64,000 bases of DNA from Streptomyces albicerus (lineage in GTDB: Bacteria > Actinomycetota > Actinomycetes > Streptomycetales > Streptomycetaceae), in assembly GCF_008905045.1 (NCBI RefSeq), contig NZ_VWMY01000012.1, positions 55,465 to 119,464 of the forward strand, written 5' to 3'. Of the stretch, positions 35,853-44,797 are shown piece after piece (the first letter of the stretch is position 1; each line of letters starts with the position of its first letter). A model generated the notes under the pieces. It saw nothing but the letters and a program-made list of their open reading frames with translations, made no database searches and was not told where the DNA came from. Position numbers and translations under genes: made by a program.

Positions 35853-37538
35853 ATGAGCCCCACTCCCCCTGCACGACGACGCCGCCTCGGTATGCCGAAG
35901 CGGATGTTCTCGCAGGTGCTGCTGATGCAGGTGGCGATCGCCGCCGGAGTCGCCGTACTCGCGACCGGTCTGTTCCTCGCTCCGCTCAGCGACCAGCTGG
36001 ACGACCAGGCGATGCGCCGCGCCCTCGCGATCGCGCAGACCACGGCCGCGCAGCCGCGCCTCGCCGAGGAGCTGACATCGACGGCCCCCTCGGCCGACGG
36101 GCCCGTGCAGGCCGAGGCGGAGCGGATCCGCAAGGCCAGCGGGGCCGAGTACGTCGTGGTGATGAACACGCGCGGCGTGCGCTGGTCGCACACCAACCCC
36201 GCCGAGGTCGGCGGGCATGTCTCGACCGACCCGAGGCAGGCCCTGGCCGGCCGGGAGGTCATGGAGATCGACAGCGGCACGCTGGGCCGCTCGGCCCGCG
36301 GCAAGGTGCCGTTGCGCGACGCCGACGGCGACATCGTCGGCGCGGTCTCGGTCGGCATCGAGTACGACAGCGTGCGCGCCCGCCTCATCCACGCGATCCC
36401 CGGGCTCTTCGCGTACGCGGGCGGGGCCATGGCCGTCGGCGCACTGGCCGCCTACCTGATCTCGAGGCGGGTGCAGCGGCAGACGCGTGACCTCGCTTTC
36501 TCGGACATCGCCGGGCTCCTCGCGGAGCGCGAGGCGATGCTGCACGGCATCAGGGAGGGCGTCGTCGCGCTGGACCACGAAGGCAGGATCCGGCTCCTCA
36601 ACGACGAGGCCCAGCGTCTCCTGGGACTCAGCAACGAGGTCGTCGGACAGCCCCTCGACGCAGCCCTCGGAGAGGGTCGTACGACCGATGTGCTGGCCGG
36701 ACGTGTCACCGGTACCGATCTGCTCACCGTCCGCGGCCAGCGTGTCCTGGTCGCCAACCGCATGCCCACGGATGACGGCGGCGCCGTCGCCACGCTGCGC
36801 GACCGCACCGAACTGGAGCAGCTGGGCCGCGAACTCGACTCCACCCGCGGTCTGATCGACGCATTGCGCGCCCAGGACCACGAGCACGCCAATCGCATGC
36901 ACACGCTGCTCGGACTGCTGGAACTGGAGATGTACGACGACGCCGTGGAGTTCGTCGGCGAGGTGGTCGGGGACCACCGGGCCACCGCGGAACAGGTCAC
37001 CGAGAAGATCCACGATCCGCTGCTCGCCGCCCTGCTGGTGGGCAAGGCCACCGTCGCGGCGGAGCGTGGCGTGGCCCTGTGGATCTCCGACAGGACGCTG
37101 TTCCCGGACCGGTTGATCGACCCCCGCGGGCTGGTCACGATCGTCGGGAACCTCGTCGACAACGCGCTCGACGCCGTCGCGGGCACCCTCCACGCGCGCG
37201 TGGAGGTCGAATTGCGCGCCGAAGGGCGTACCGCCGTGCTCAGAGTGCAGGACACCGGGCCGGGCATCCCCGCCGAACAGCGCGAGTTGATCTTCACGGA
37301 CGGTTGGTCCACGAAGAAGCCCCCGGCCCACGGCAAGCGCGGGATCGGCCTCTCCCTGGTGCGCAGGCTCGCCGAACGACAGGGCGGCAGCGCACGGGTC
37401 GCGGAGGCGGACGGCGGAGGCGCGGAGTTCACCATCGTGCTGCCGGAGGCACTGACGGAACCGGGCCTCGCGCCGGAGCCGGGGCCCGGTCTCGTGCTGG
37501 AGAGCGCCGCCACGACCAGCAAGGAGGAGTCGAGATGA
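35853..37538 (+). CDS. Sensor histidine kinase, CitA/DcuS family
   Basis: A 561-aa membrane kinase. Two membrane segments (about residues 20-45 and 175-200) enclose an extracellular PAS-like sensor domain (GAEYVVVMNTRGVRWSHTNP; VPLRDADGDIVGAVSVGIEY). A cytoplasmic PAS domain follows, then the phosphoacceptor H343 in AQDHEHANRMH, and the ATPase motifs NLVDNALDAV, DTGPGIP and GIGLSLV. Kinases of this family sense citrate, C4-dicarboxylates or similar acids. It overlaps the response regulator gene by 4 bp. Nearby citrate synthases and an acetate-type symporter fit a role in organic-acid sensing. Confidence 0.9.
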   Translation: MSPTPPARRRRLGMPKRMFSQVLLMQVAIAAGVAVLATGLFLAPLSDQLDDQAMRRALAIAQTTAAQPRLAEELTSTAPSADGPVQAEAERIRKASGAEYVVVMNTRGVRWSHTNPAEVGGHVSTDPRQALAGREVMEIDSGTLGRSARGKVPLRDADGDIVGAVSVGIEYDSVRARLIHAIPGLFAYAGGAMAVGALAAYLISRRVQRQTRDLAFSDIAGLLAEREAMLHGIREGVVALDHEGRIRLLNDEAQRLLGLSNEVVGQPLDAALGEGRTTDVLAGRVTGTDLLTVRGQRVLVANRMPTDDGGAVATLRDRTELEQLGRELDSTRGLIDALRAQDHEHANRMHTLLGLLELEMYDDAVEFVGEVVGDHRATAEQVTEKIHDPLLAALLVGKATVAAERGVALWISDRTLFPDRLIDPRGLVTIVGNLVDNALDAVAGTLHARVEVELRAEGRTAVLRVQDTGPGIPAEQRELIFTDGWSTKKPPAHGKRGIGLSLVRRLAERQGGSARVAEADGGGAEFTIVLPEALTEPGLAPEPGPGLVLESAATTSKEESR

Positions 37539-38215
37539 TCGAGGTACTGGTCGTGGACGACGACACCCGGGTCGCTCGGGTCAACGCCGCCTACGTGGAG
37601 AAGGTCGCGGGCTTCCATGTCGCGGGTGAAGCGCACTCCGCGGCGGAGGCGCTGCGGCAGGTGGAGGCGCTGCCGCAGCTGGACCTGGTGCTTCTCGACC
37701 ACTATCTGCCGGACGAGACGGGCCTCGCGGTCGTCCAGGAGATGCGCCGGCGCGGCCACCAGACCGACGTGATCATGGTGACCGCGGCCCGTGACATCTC
37801 CACGGTCCAAGCGGCGATGCGGCAAGGCGCGCTCCAGTACCTGGTGAAGCCGTTCGCCTTCGCCGGGCTGCGCGCCAAGCTGGAGGCGTACGCGCAGCTG
37901 CGGCGCACCCTCGACGGCGGCGGCGAGGCCGAACAGTCCGAGGTCGACCGGATCTTCGGCGCCCTCTCCGCGGGCTCCGAGCCCGATCTGCCCAAAGGGC
38001 ACTCCCCCACCACGGCGGAGGCCGTACGCCGGGCGCTGGTGACCGCGGAAGGCCCTCTGTCGGCCCAGGAGATCGCCGACCGGACCGGCCTCAGCCGCCA
38101 GACCGCCCAGCGCTATCTGAAACTCCTGGAGCGCACAGGACGGGCCACGCTGACCCTGAAGTACGGCGACGCGGGCCGCCCGGAGCACCGTTACGTCTGG
38201 GCGACCCGCGCCTGA
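37535..38215 (+). CDS. Response regulator, CitB/DcuR family
   Basis: A 226-aa regulator. The receiver domain starts at the ATG (IEVLVVDDDTRVARVNAAYV), with the phosphorylated aspartate in LVLLDHYLPDETG and the lysine in YLVKPFAF. The C-terminal helix-turn-helix is AQEIADRTGLSRQTAQRYLK. It overlaps the kinase gene (ATGA), with AAGGAGG upstream, and is the kinase's cognate partner. The receiver and output domains are strongly similar to the orphan regulator at 38595-39287. Confidence 0.92.
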   Translation: MIEVLVVDDDTRVARVNAAYVEKVAGFHVAGEAHSAAEALRQVEALPQLDLVLLDHYLPDETGLAVVQEMRRRGHQTDVIMVTAARDISTVQAAMRQGALQYLVKPFAFAGLRAKLEAYAQLRRTLDGGGEAEQSEVDRIFGALSAGSEPDLPKGHSPTTAEAVRRALVTAEGPLSAQEIADRTGLSRQTAQRYLKLLERTGRATLTLKYGDAGRPEHRYVWATRA

Positions 38216-38594
38216 GGACACGGCCGGAGTGCGGGGGAGTCGACCGCGCCCACCTCCATACGGCTGTCAGGGGAGTTCAGTCGTAGGAGGGGCTCAGCCC
38301 GCGCCCTTGTCCACGCCAGGGGAAGGTGGCGTCCTGATCGAGCCCGCTGACAACCGTGTGCGGTCCCCCGACGGGGTTCTGAAGACCTTGCTCACGCCTC
38401 GCAGTGCGATGGCGGGGCCGGTGTCCGCGTTCATGCCCGGGACCGTAGACGGGTCGTGTGCCGCAGCATCAGTCTTGTGAGCGCAAGGGGTTCTTCTGCT
38501 TGCAGAAGGGTGTTGTGCTCGTTTTGCTCGCGCTACAACACTGGAGCCGACAGCACGGGCTCACCGCTCGCCCGGGCTCGGGAAGAGAGGCCCG
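38216..38594. promoter_or_regulatory. Upstream region of the second CitB-like regulator with inverted repeats
   Basis: The first 240 bases hold no recognised element. Then come the perfect repeat CTTCTGC-TT-GCAGAAG (38493-38508) and GTGTTGT ... ACAACAC with an 18-base spacer (38510-38541). CTTG/CAAG arms also occur at 38474-38487. These are candidate operators for the orphan regulator itself or for its paralogue. GGGAAGAGAGG at 38580-38590 is the probable ribosome binding region. Confidence 0.5.
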
Positions 38595-39287
38595 ATGATT
38601 GACGTCCTCGTCGTGGACGACGACTTCCGCGTCGCCGAGATCAACGCCAAGTACGTGGGAAAAGTCCCCGGCTTCCGGGTGGCGGCCCGCGCGCACAACG
38701 CTGCCCAGGCGCTGGCCGCGGTGGCCCGCGAGCCCGTCGACCTGCTCCTCCTCGACCACTATCTGCCTGACCGGACGGGCCTCGAACTCGTCCAGGAGAT
38801 GCGCAGAAACGGCCACGGCGCCGACGTCATCATGATCACCGCGGCCGGTGACGTGGAGACCGTGCAGGCCGCGATGCGCCTGGGCGCCCTGCACTACCTG
38901 GTCAAGCCGTTCACCTTCGCCGCGCTGCGCGCCCGGCTCGACTCGTACGCCGCGCTGCGCCGCACCGTCGAGCGGGTCGGTGGTCGGGGCGTTGCGGGTC
39001 AGGAACAGGTCGACCGCATCTTCGGCGCCCTGCGCACGACACCCACCCCTGCCTCCCCCGGCCTGCCCAGCGGCCACTCGGAACCGACCACGGACCTGAT
39101 CTGCGCGGTACTCCACCAGGCCGACCACCCTCTCTCGGCCCACGAGGTCGCCGCCGAGACAGGCCTCAGCCGCTCCACCGCCCAGCGCTACCTGCGTCAT
39201 CTGGAACAGGCCGGCCGCCTCCGCCTCTCACTCAAGTACGGGGACACGGGACGCCCGGAGCACCGCTATGCGTGGGTGACGCCGTGA
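38595..39287 (+). CDS. Response regulator, CitB/DcuR family, without adjacent kinase
   Basis: A 230-aa paralogue of the regulator at 37535-38215, with the receiver aspartate in LLLLDHYLPDRTG, lysine in YLVKPFTF and helix-turn-helix HEVAAETGLSRSTAQRYLRH. The C-terminal end LKYGDTGRPEHRYAWVT is nearly identical to that of its paralogue. It has its own upstream region rich in inverted repeats. It may be phosphorylated by the neighbouring CitA-like kinase or by one elsewhere. It is convergent with the symporter operon, which is a plausible target. Confidence 0.9.
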   Translation: MIDVLVVDDDFRVAEINAKYVGKVPGFRVAARAHNAAQALAAVAREPVDLLLLDHYLPDRTGLELVQEMRRNGHGADVIMITAAGDVETVQAAMRLGALHYLVKPFTFAALRARLDSYAALRRTVERVGGRGVAGQEQVDRIFGALRTTPTPASPGLPSGHSEPTTDLICAVLHQADHPLSAHEVAAETGLSRSTAQRYLRHLEQAGRLRLSLKYGDTGRPEHRYAWVTP

Positions 39288-39334
39288 TGTGAGGGGACTT
39301 GGCCGTACGCATGTGAGGGGACTTGGCCGTACGC
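39287..39334. repeat. Two perfect tandem 24-bp copies
   Basis: The 24-base unit starting ATGTGAGGGGACTTGGCCGT is present twice without a gap at 39287-39310 and 39311-39334. It begins at the stop codon of the orphan regulator and lies between convergent genes. Confidence 0.85.
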
Positions 39335-39384
39335 ATACGGGGCGCCCCAAGAGACGCCGAGGGCCGGAGCGTTCTCGAGCCCCC

Positions 39385-40977
39385 TCACACCGCCCCCGCC
39401 CCCGTCAGGGCCCGCACTTCGGTCTCCGCGTGCTTGGCCTCGTTCGGCGGCTCCGCCGAGGTGAGCGTGCCGAGCCAGCCCGCGAGGAAGCCCAGCGGGA
39501 TCGACACCAAGCCCGGGTTCTCCAACGGGAAGTACTGGAAGTCGACCCCTGGGAACAGCGATGCGGGACTGCCCGACACCACGGGCGACAGCACCACGAG
39601 CACCAGGGCGGGCACGAGGCCCCCGTACACGGACCACACCGCGCCGCGCGTCGTGAAGTTCCGCCAGAACAGCGAGTACAGCAGCACCGGCAGATTCGCC
39701 GACGCGGCGACGGCGAAGGCAAGTCCCACGAGGAACGCCACATTGAGGTCGCGCGCGAGCAGGCCGAGCGCGATGGCGACGACGCCGATACCGACCGCGG
39801 CGGTCCGTGCCACGGCCACCTCGCTGCGCGGCTTCGCGCGTCGGCGCCGCAGCGACGCGTACAGGTCGTGGGCCACGGACGCCGAGGAGGCGAGTGTGAT
39901 CCCGGCGACCACCGCGAGGATCGTGGCGAAGGCGATCGCGGCGACGATCGCGAACAGAACCGTTCCTCCAGTGGAAGCCGCGCCACCGCCCAGATCGAGT
40001 GCCAGCAGCGGAACCGCCGTGTTCCCGGCCGCGTTCGACCCGCGCACGGCATCAGGACCGACGATCGCCGCCGCCCCGAACCCCAGCACGATCGTCATCA
40101 GGTAGAACCCACCGATCAGACCGATCGACCAGACGACCGAGCGACGCGCGGCCCGTGCGGTCGGCACGGTGTAGAAGCGCGACAGGATGTGCGGCAGCCC
40201 GGCCGTACCGAGCACCAGCGCGAGACCCAGGCTGATGAAGTCGAGGCGCGCGGTCCAGTCCCCGCCGTACTTCAGGCCCGGCGCCAGGAACGAGTCCCCG
40301 TGCCCGCTCCGCTCCGCCGCCGTACGCAGCAACTGGTCGAAGTCCCCGTGGAACCGCACCAGGACGAGCGCGGTCAGCGCGATCGCCCCGCACATCAGCA
40401 GGACCGCCTTGACGATCTGGATCCACGTGGTGGCCCGCATCCCTCCGAACGACACATAGACGACCATCAGCGCCCCGACCCCGATGACCGTCCAGGCCCG
40501 CGCCGCCTCGCTCGTACCTCCCAGCAGCAGCGCGACCAGGCTGCCCGCCCCCACCATCTGCGCCACCAGATACAGAACGGACACGGTCACCGAGGACGTT
40601 CCCGCCGCGATCCGCACCGGCCGCTCGCTCATCCGGGCCGCGACGACGTCGGCCAGCGTGAACCGTCCACAGTTGCGCACCAGTTCGGCGACCAGGAACA
40701 GCACGACGAGCCAGGCCACAAGGAAGCCCACCGAGTACAGCAGCCCGTCATAGCCGAAGAGCGCGATCAGCCCCGAAATACCGAGGAAGGAGGCCGCGGA
40801 CATGTAGTCGCCCGCGATGGCAAACCCATTCTCCATGGGCGAGAAAAGCCGTCCGCCCGCGTAGAACTCCTCCGCCGAACCGTGCCGATGGCGGCTCACC
40901 CAGGTCGTGATCGCGAGCGTGACCGCGACGAACACGCTGAACAGCAGCAGCGCCAGCGTCTGATGGTTCCCCGTCAC
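39385..40977 (-). CDS. Sodium:solute symporter, acetate/pyruvate type (ActP-like)
   Basis: A 530-aa membrane protein with about 13 membrane segments. SAEEFYAGGRLFSPMENGFA and GDYMSAASFLGISGLIALFG are diagnostic of the cation/acetate symporter branch of the SSS family. It should import short monocarboxylates with sodium. It overlaps the DUF485 gene (GTGA), the usual YjcH-ActP arrangement. It lies next to CitA/CitB-type genes that may control it. Confidence 0.9.
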   Translation of the reverse strand: MTGNHQTLALLLFSVFVAVTLAITTWVSRHRHGSAEEFYAGGRLFSPMENGFAIAGDYMSAASFLGISGLIALFGYDGLLYSVGFLVAWLVVLFLVAELVRNCGRFTLADVVAARMSERPVRIAAGTSSVTVSVLYLVAQMVGAGSLVALLLGGTSEAARAWTVIGVGALMVVYVSFGGMRATTWIQIVKAVLLMCGAIALTALVLVRFHGDFDQLLRTAAERSGHGDSFLAPGLKYGGDWTARLDFISLGLALVLGTAGLPHILSRFYTVPTARAARRSVVWSIGLIGGFYLMTIVLGFGAAAIVGPDAVRGSNAAGNTAVPLLALDLGGGAASTGGTVLFAIVAAIAFATILAVVAGITLASSASVAHDLYASLRRRRAKPRSEVAVARTAAVGIGVVAIALGLLARDLNVAFLVGLAFAVAASANLPVLLYSLFWRNFTTRGAVWSVYGGLVPALVLVVLSPVVSGSPASLFPGVDFQYFPLENPGLVSIPLGFLAGWLGTLTSAEPPNEAKHAETEVRALTGAGAV

Positions 40978-41462
40978 CGCTCACCACCTGCGACGCTGCG
41001 CGTCAACTCCTCTGTGTCCCAGCGCAGATCGAGCGCGGCCCGGTCTCTGCGCAGCCGTGCGTGCCGCGCGTACGCCCAGGTGAACAGAAACGTCGTCAGG
41101 AACTGACCCAGCCCCGCGAGCATCGCCACGTTCACCGCACCGGCGACGGGCCGCGCCATGAAGTCCGGAGCCGTCGTCGCCGTCACCACATAGCCCACAT
41201 ACCAGGTGAAGAAGACGGCGACAGCCGGGACCACGAACCGCCGGTACCGGCTGCGCACCTCCTGGAAGGCCGCGCTGTGCTGCACCTCCAGATAGACGTC
41301 GGCCGCGCGGGCGGTCCGGTCCTCGTGCTCCCCGCGCGCGGGGAGTACGGCGGGAGCGGGCTCGCCCGTACCGTCCAACTCGCCCCAGCCGGAGGCGAGC
41401 GCGTCGTACCAGGGGTCGTCGAACCGGACATTTCCGGAGTCGGGACCGTCGTACTTCTCCAC
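40974..41462 (-). CDS. DUF485 domain membrane protein
   Basis: A 162-aa protein. After a charged N-terminal region of about 70 residues, the DUF485 domain holds two membrane helices (FVVPAVAVFFTWYVGYVVTA; VAMLAGLGQFLTTFLFTWAY). DUF485 proteins are small partners of SSS acetate symporters. The GTG at 41462 follows AAGGAGAG; the frame upstream of it is not convincing. It is the first gene of the two-gene symporter operon. Confidence 0.85.
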   Translation of the reverse strand: MEKYDGPDSGNVRFDDPWYDALASGWGELDGTGEPAPAVLPARGEHEDRTARAADVYLEVQHSAAFQEVRSRYRRFVVPAVAVFFTWYVGYVVTATTAPDFMARPVAGAVNVAMLAGLGQFLTTFLFTWAYARHARLRRDRAALDLRWDTEELTRSVAGGER

Positions 41463-41566
41463 CGAACTCTCCTTGCCCGCTGCCCGTTTCGGCCGCGTGC
41501 CCAAGGATGGACAGAACGGGAAGATCCCTGACTCTTCTCTCCACGCTCTTCACCCCATCAGGTGAC

Positions 41567-41690
41567 TCACCCCCGGGGTGGCCGCACCAGTCCCTTCCCA
41601 AAGGCGTAACGGACCGTCTGCGCACGGCCTTTGAGCCCTGTCTTGGCGAGCACCACGTCCGGAGCGAGTTCGACCGCCGGCCGCCGGCCG
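41567..41690 (-). pseudogene. Remnant of a LuxR-type response regulator (C-terminal end only)
   Basis: Read on the minus strand, 41 codons ending in TGA at 41567 encode LAKTGLKGRAQTVRYAFGKG and LVRPPRG, the ending of NarL/LuxR-type regulators after the DNA-recognition helix. No receiver domain or recognition helix precedes it. Similarity stops at a palindrome, GCCGGCCGTACGGCCGGC (41683-41700). The rest of the gene has been lost. Confidence 0.55.
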
Positions 41691-41733
41691 TACGGCCGGC
41701 GGATCGGAGCCAGGGGGGATCATGGGTGGACCC

Positions 41734-41865
41734 CCGGGAGGTGCCGCGTCTCCACCCAGGGGTGGAGACGCTCTCCCGGGCGTCTCCTTGCCCCGACAGG
41801 ACCCCGAGGGGACGGGACCTCGCCGGAGGGGAAGGCACCCCGCCGGAGGGGAAGAGACCCCGCCG
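41734..41865. repeat. Long hairpin and tandem 20-bp GC-rich units downstream of parE
   Basis: A composite hairpin covers 41734-41780 (outer arms CCCGGGAG/CTCCCGGG, inner arms GCGTCTCCACC/GGTGGAGACGC). At 41817-41865 follow 2.5 copies of a 20-base unit containing CGCCGGAGGGGAAG. No gene is supported in 41691-41891. These may act as extra terminators or be debris from the regulator loss. Confidence 0.6.
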
Positions 41866-41891
41866 CGACTCCGAGGGGCCCTCGGAGTCGC
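41865..41891 (-). terminator. Terminator directly after parE
   Basis: A perfect 13-bp stem (GCGACTCCGAGGG) with a one-base centre touches the parE stop codon. It has no T-tract. Confidence 0.7.
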
Positions 41892-44015
41892 CTACGCGTC
41901 GATGCGCGAGCGGTCCAGCGTCGCCGCGGAGCTGGAGATGAACTCCTTGCGCGGGGCGACGTCGTTGCCCATCAGCAGGTCGAACACCTGCTCAGAGGCT
42001 TCCAGGTCGGAGATGTTGATCCGGCGCAGGGTGCGGTGGCGCGGATCCATGGTCGTCTCGGCCAGCTGGTCGGCGTCCATCTCGCCGAGGCCCTTGTAGC
42101 GCTGGATCGAGTCCTTGTGCCGCACGTTCTTCCGCTGGAGCTCGAGCAGGGTGTCCCGCAGCTCGCGGTCCGAGTACGTGTAGATGTACTTGTCCTGGCC
42201 CTTCTTCGGCTGGCTCAGCTCGACCCGGTGCAGCGGCGGCACCGCCGCGAACACCCGGCCGGCCTCGACCATGGGCCGCATATAGCGCTGGAACAGCGTC
42301 AGAAGCAGGGTCCGGATGTGGGAGCCGTCAACGTCGGCGTCGGTCATCATGATGATCTTGCCGTACCGGGCCGCGTCGATGTCGAAGGTCCGGCCCGACC
42401 CCGCTCCTATGACCTGGATGATCGCACCGCACTCGGCGTTCTTGAGCATGTCCGTCACGGACGCCTTCTGAACGTTGAGGATCTTGCCGCGGATCGGCAG
42501 CAGGGCCTGGAACTCGGAGTTCCGGGCGAGCTTGGCGGTGCCGAGCGCGGAGTCACCCTCCACGATGAACAGCTCGCTGCGCTCCACGTCGTCGCTGCGG
42601 CAGTCGGCGAGCTTGGCGGGCAGCGAGGAGGACTCCAGGGCCGTCTTCCGGCGCTGCGCGTCCTTGTGCTGGCGGGCGGCGATCCGCGTACGGGCGGCGG
42701 ACACGGCCTTCTCGAGGACGACGCGAGCCTGCGCGGCCGCGTCCCGCTTCGTGGAGGTCAGGAACGCCTTGAGCTCCTTGGAGACCACGTTCGTCACGAT
42801 GCGGCGGGCAGCCGAGGTGCCGAGCACCTCCTTGGTCTGGCCCTCGAACTGGGGCTCCGCGAGGCGCACGGTGACGACGGCGGTGAGGCCCTCCAGGGCG
42901 TCGTCCTTGACGACGTCGTCCTCGGCGACGCGCAGCAGCTTCTTGGTGCGCAGCACTTCGTTGACCGTCTTGGTGATGGCCTGCTCGAAGCCCGCGACAT
43001 GCGTGCCGCCCTTGGGCGTGGCGATGATGTTCACGAACGACCGGAGGGTCGTGTCATAGCCCGTGCCCCAACGCATCGCGACGTCGACGCCCAGCTCACG
43101 GGTGACTTCGGTGGGGGTCATCTGACCGTGGTCGTCGAGGACCGGCACCGTCTCCTTGAAGCTGCCCTGTCCGGAGAAGCGGAGCACGTCACAGACCGGC
43201 TTGTCAGTGGCCAGGTACTCGCAGAACTCGCTGATTCCGCCGTCGAAGCGGAAGGACTCCTCGCCCTTGCTCCCGTCCTCGCCGAGCCCGAACTCGTCGC
43301 GGACGACGATGGTCAGGCCCGGTACGAGGAAGGCGGTCTGCCGGGCGCGCTGGTGCAGGTTCTCCAGGGAGAGCTTGGCGTCCTTGAGGAAGATCTGGCG
43401 GTCGGCCCAGTAGCGCACGCGCGTGCCGGTGCGTGTCTTGGGGATCCTCTTGAGCTTGCGCAGCCCGCTCGACGCGTCGAACGCGGCGTCGGAGCCGGCC
43501 CCCTTGAAGGCTCCGGGAGTGCCCCGCCGGAAGCTCACCGCGTGGGTGTGGCCTCCCCGGTCCACCTCGACGTCCAGGCGGGCCGAGAGCGCGTTCACCA
43601 CGGAGGCACCCACGCCGTGCAGACCGCCGGAGGCCGCGTACGAGCCGCCGCCGAACTTGCCTCCGGCGTGCAGCTTGGTCATCACGACCTCGATGCCGGA
43701 GAGACCGGTCTTGGGCTCGACGTCGACCGGGATGCCCCGGCCGTTGTCCCGCACCTCGACCGAGCCGTCGTCGTGCAGGGTCACGTCGATGTGGTCGCAG
43801 TAGCCTCCGAGGGCCTCGTCCACGGAGTTGTCGATGATCTCCCAGAGGCAGTGCATCAGACCGCGGCTGTCGGTCGATCCGATGTACATGCCGGGGCGCT
43901 TCCGCACGGCCTCGAGCCCCTCGAGGACAAGCAGGTGCCGCGCGGTGTAGTTGGAACCGTCCCGGTCTGCTCCGGTCAGCAGCGCTGTGGACGGCACGGA
44001 CGTCTCGGCGGTCAC
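41892..44015 (-). CDS. parE: DNA topoisomerase IV subunit B (ParE/GyrB family)
   Basis: A 707-aa type IIA topoisomerase ATPase subunit. It has the GHKL motifs EIIDNSVDEALGGY, DNGRGIPV and ASGGLHGVGASVVNALS, the TOPRIM motif FIVEGDSALGTAKLARN and the DxD acid pair MMTDADVDGSHIRTLLL. The C-terminal ending YKGLGEMDADQLAETTMDP is typical. The GTG at 44015 with GAGGAG upstream is the start. Its partner parC is at 26778-29228, not adjacent. A terminator follows at once. Confidence 0.93.
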   Translation of the reverse strand: MTAETSVPSTALLTGADRDGSNYTARHLLVLEGLEAVRKRPGMYIGSTDSRGLMHCLWEIIDNSVDEALGGYCDHIDVTLHDDGSVEVRDNGRGIPVDVEPKTGLSGIEVVMTKLHAGGKFGGGSYAASGGLHGVGASVVNALSARLDVEVDRGGHTHAVSFRRGTPGAFKGAGSDAAFDASSGLRKLKRIPKTRTGTRVRYWADRQIFLKDAKLSLENLHQRARQTAFLVPGLTIVVRDEFGLGEDGSKGEESFRFDGGISEFCEYLATDKPVCDVLRFSGQGSFKETVPVLDDHGQMTPTEVTRELGVDVAMRWGTGYDTTLRSFVNIIATPKGGTHVAGFEQAITKTVNEVLRTKKLLRVAEDDVVKDDALEGLTAVVTVRLAEPQFEGQTKEVLGTSAARRIVTNVVSKELKAFLTSTKRDAAAQARVVLEKAVSAARTRIAARQHKDAQRRKTALESSSLPAKLADCRSDDVERSELFIVEGDSALGTAKLARNSEFQALLPIRGKILNVQKASVTDMLKNAECGAIIQVIGAGSGRTFDIDAARYGKIIMMTDADVDGSHIRTLLLTLFQRYMRPMVEAGRVFAAVPPLHRVELSQPKKGQDKYIYTYSDRELRDTLLELQRKNVRHKDSIQRYKGLGEMDADQLAETTMDPRHRTLRRINISDLEASEQVFDLLMGNDVAPRKEFISSSAATLDRSRIDA

Positions 44016-44454
44016 GCGGTTCGCTCCTCGCTGAATTTCAGGTGGGGCCCTTTTGGGTAAGGGCGCGGCTTGGTTCGCCGCTCCGAGGGTACCGAGGCCT
44101 GGTAGAGCCGTTGTACCGCCACCCTCGTCTGAAGTCAGACTAGTCCAGAGTCGCATGCATGTTCGATCCCTCGATTGAGTGAAGTACATATCACGTTCCC
44201 TTCCAGGCATGAACCATTTAGGCTCCGGGCACGTCCTCATGAACAACCGGCAACCCAGCCGGGAGGACTGAACCTGACAGAGCGCGAACCCGTAAGACAC
44301 AAAGACACGCAATACGGCTCATTCGCCGCCAACCGGCAGCAGACAGCCGACTCGGAAAGATTTTTTTCGAGGAAGAGCCACGAGCGGGAACGTTTTCGGC
44401 CTGGTTGGATGTTGACCCTGGTACGACAGCTCGTCGAGCTAGAGAAGAGGCGAC
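44016..44454. other. Divergent intergenic region of parE and the small zinc-binding protein gene
   Basis: These 439 bases contain the palindrome GTCTGA-AG-TCAGAC (near 44130) and a small stem GCCCTT/AAGGGC (near 44048). On the minus strand TCGAAC and TAGTCT with an 18-base spacer form a weak candidate parE promoter. No gene is supported here. Confidence 0.4.
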
Positions 44455-44685
44455 GTGACTACTGTTCTGACCCCCGCGAGCCCGCTGACGGCCGCTGACC
44501 GCTGCGACCGTTGCGGCGCCCAGGCATATCTGCGCGTCGTCCTCCTCAGCGGTGGTGAACTGCTCTTCTGTGCCCACCATGGGCGCAAGTTCGAGCCGGA
44601 ACTCAAGAAGATCGCCGCTGAGATACAGGACGAGACGGAGCGGCTGACGTCCGCCCCGGCAAGCGCCAACGACGAAGAGCACTGA
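44455..44685 (+). CDS. Small zinc-ribbon-like protein (DUF7455 type)
   Basis: A 76-aa protein. CDRCGAQAYLRVVL and the later FCAHH make a likely CxxC..CxHH zinc site. The C terminus is an acidic helix. This small protein is a constant neighbour of hrdB and parE in streptomycetes. Its function is unknown; it may be an RNA polymerase- or nucleic-acid-associated factor by position alone. The GTG at 44455 has AGAAGAGG upstream. Confidence 0.8.
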   Translation: MTTVLTPASPLTAADRCDRCGAQAYLRVVLLSGGELLFCAHHGRKFEPELKKIAAEIQDETERLTSAPASANDEEH

Positions 44686-44729
44686 CACTTCGCGCAGACG
44701 ACGAGCCAGCTCCGGCACAGGCCGGTGAC

Positions 44730-44765
44730 CGGGCGGCCGCTCCTGGACCCAGGAGCGGCCGCCCG
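44730..44765. terminator. Bidirectional hairpin terminator
   Basis: A perfect 17-bp stem (CGGGCGGCCGCTCCTGG) with a two-base centre lies between the convergent zinc-ribbon and serine protease genes. Confidence 0.8.
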
Positions 44766-44797
44766 TGCTCGTGCACGGCGACACCGTCAGACCGCCC

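Noticed and set aside
41631..44060. An 809-codon plus-strand frame opposite parE
   Set aside because: It is antisense to a gene with every GyrB/ParE motif and starts in the regulator remnant.
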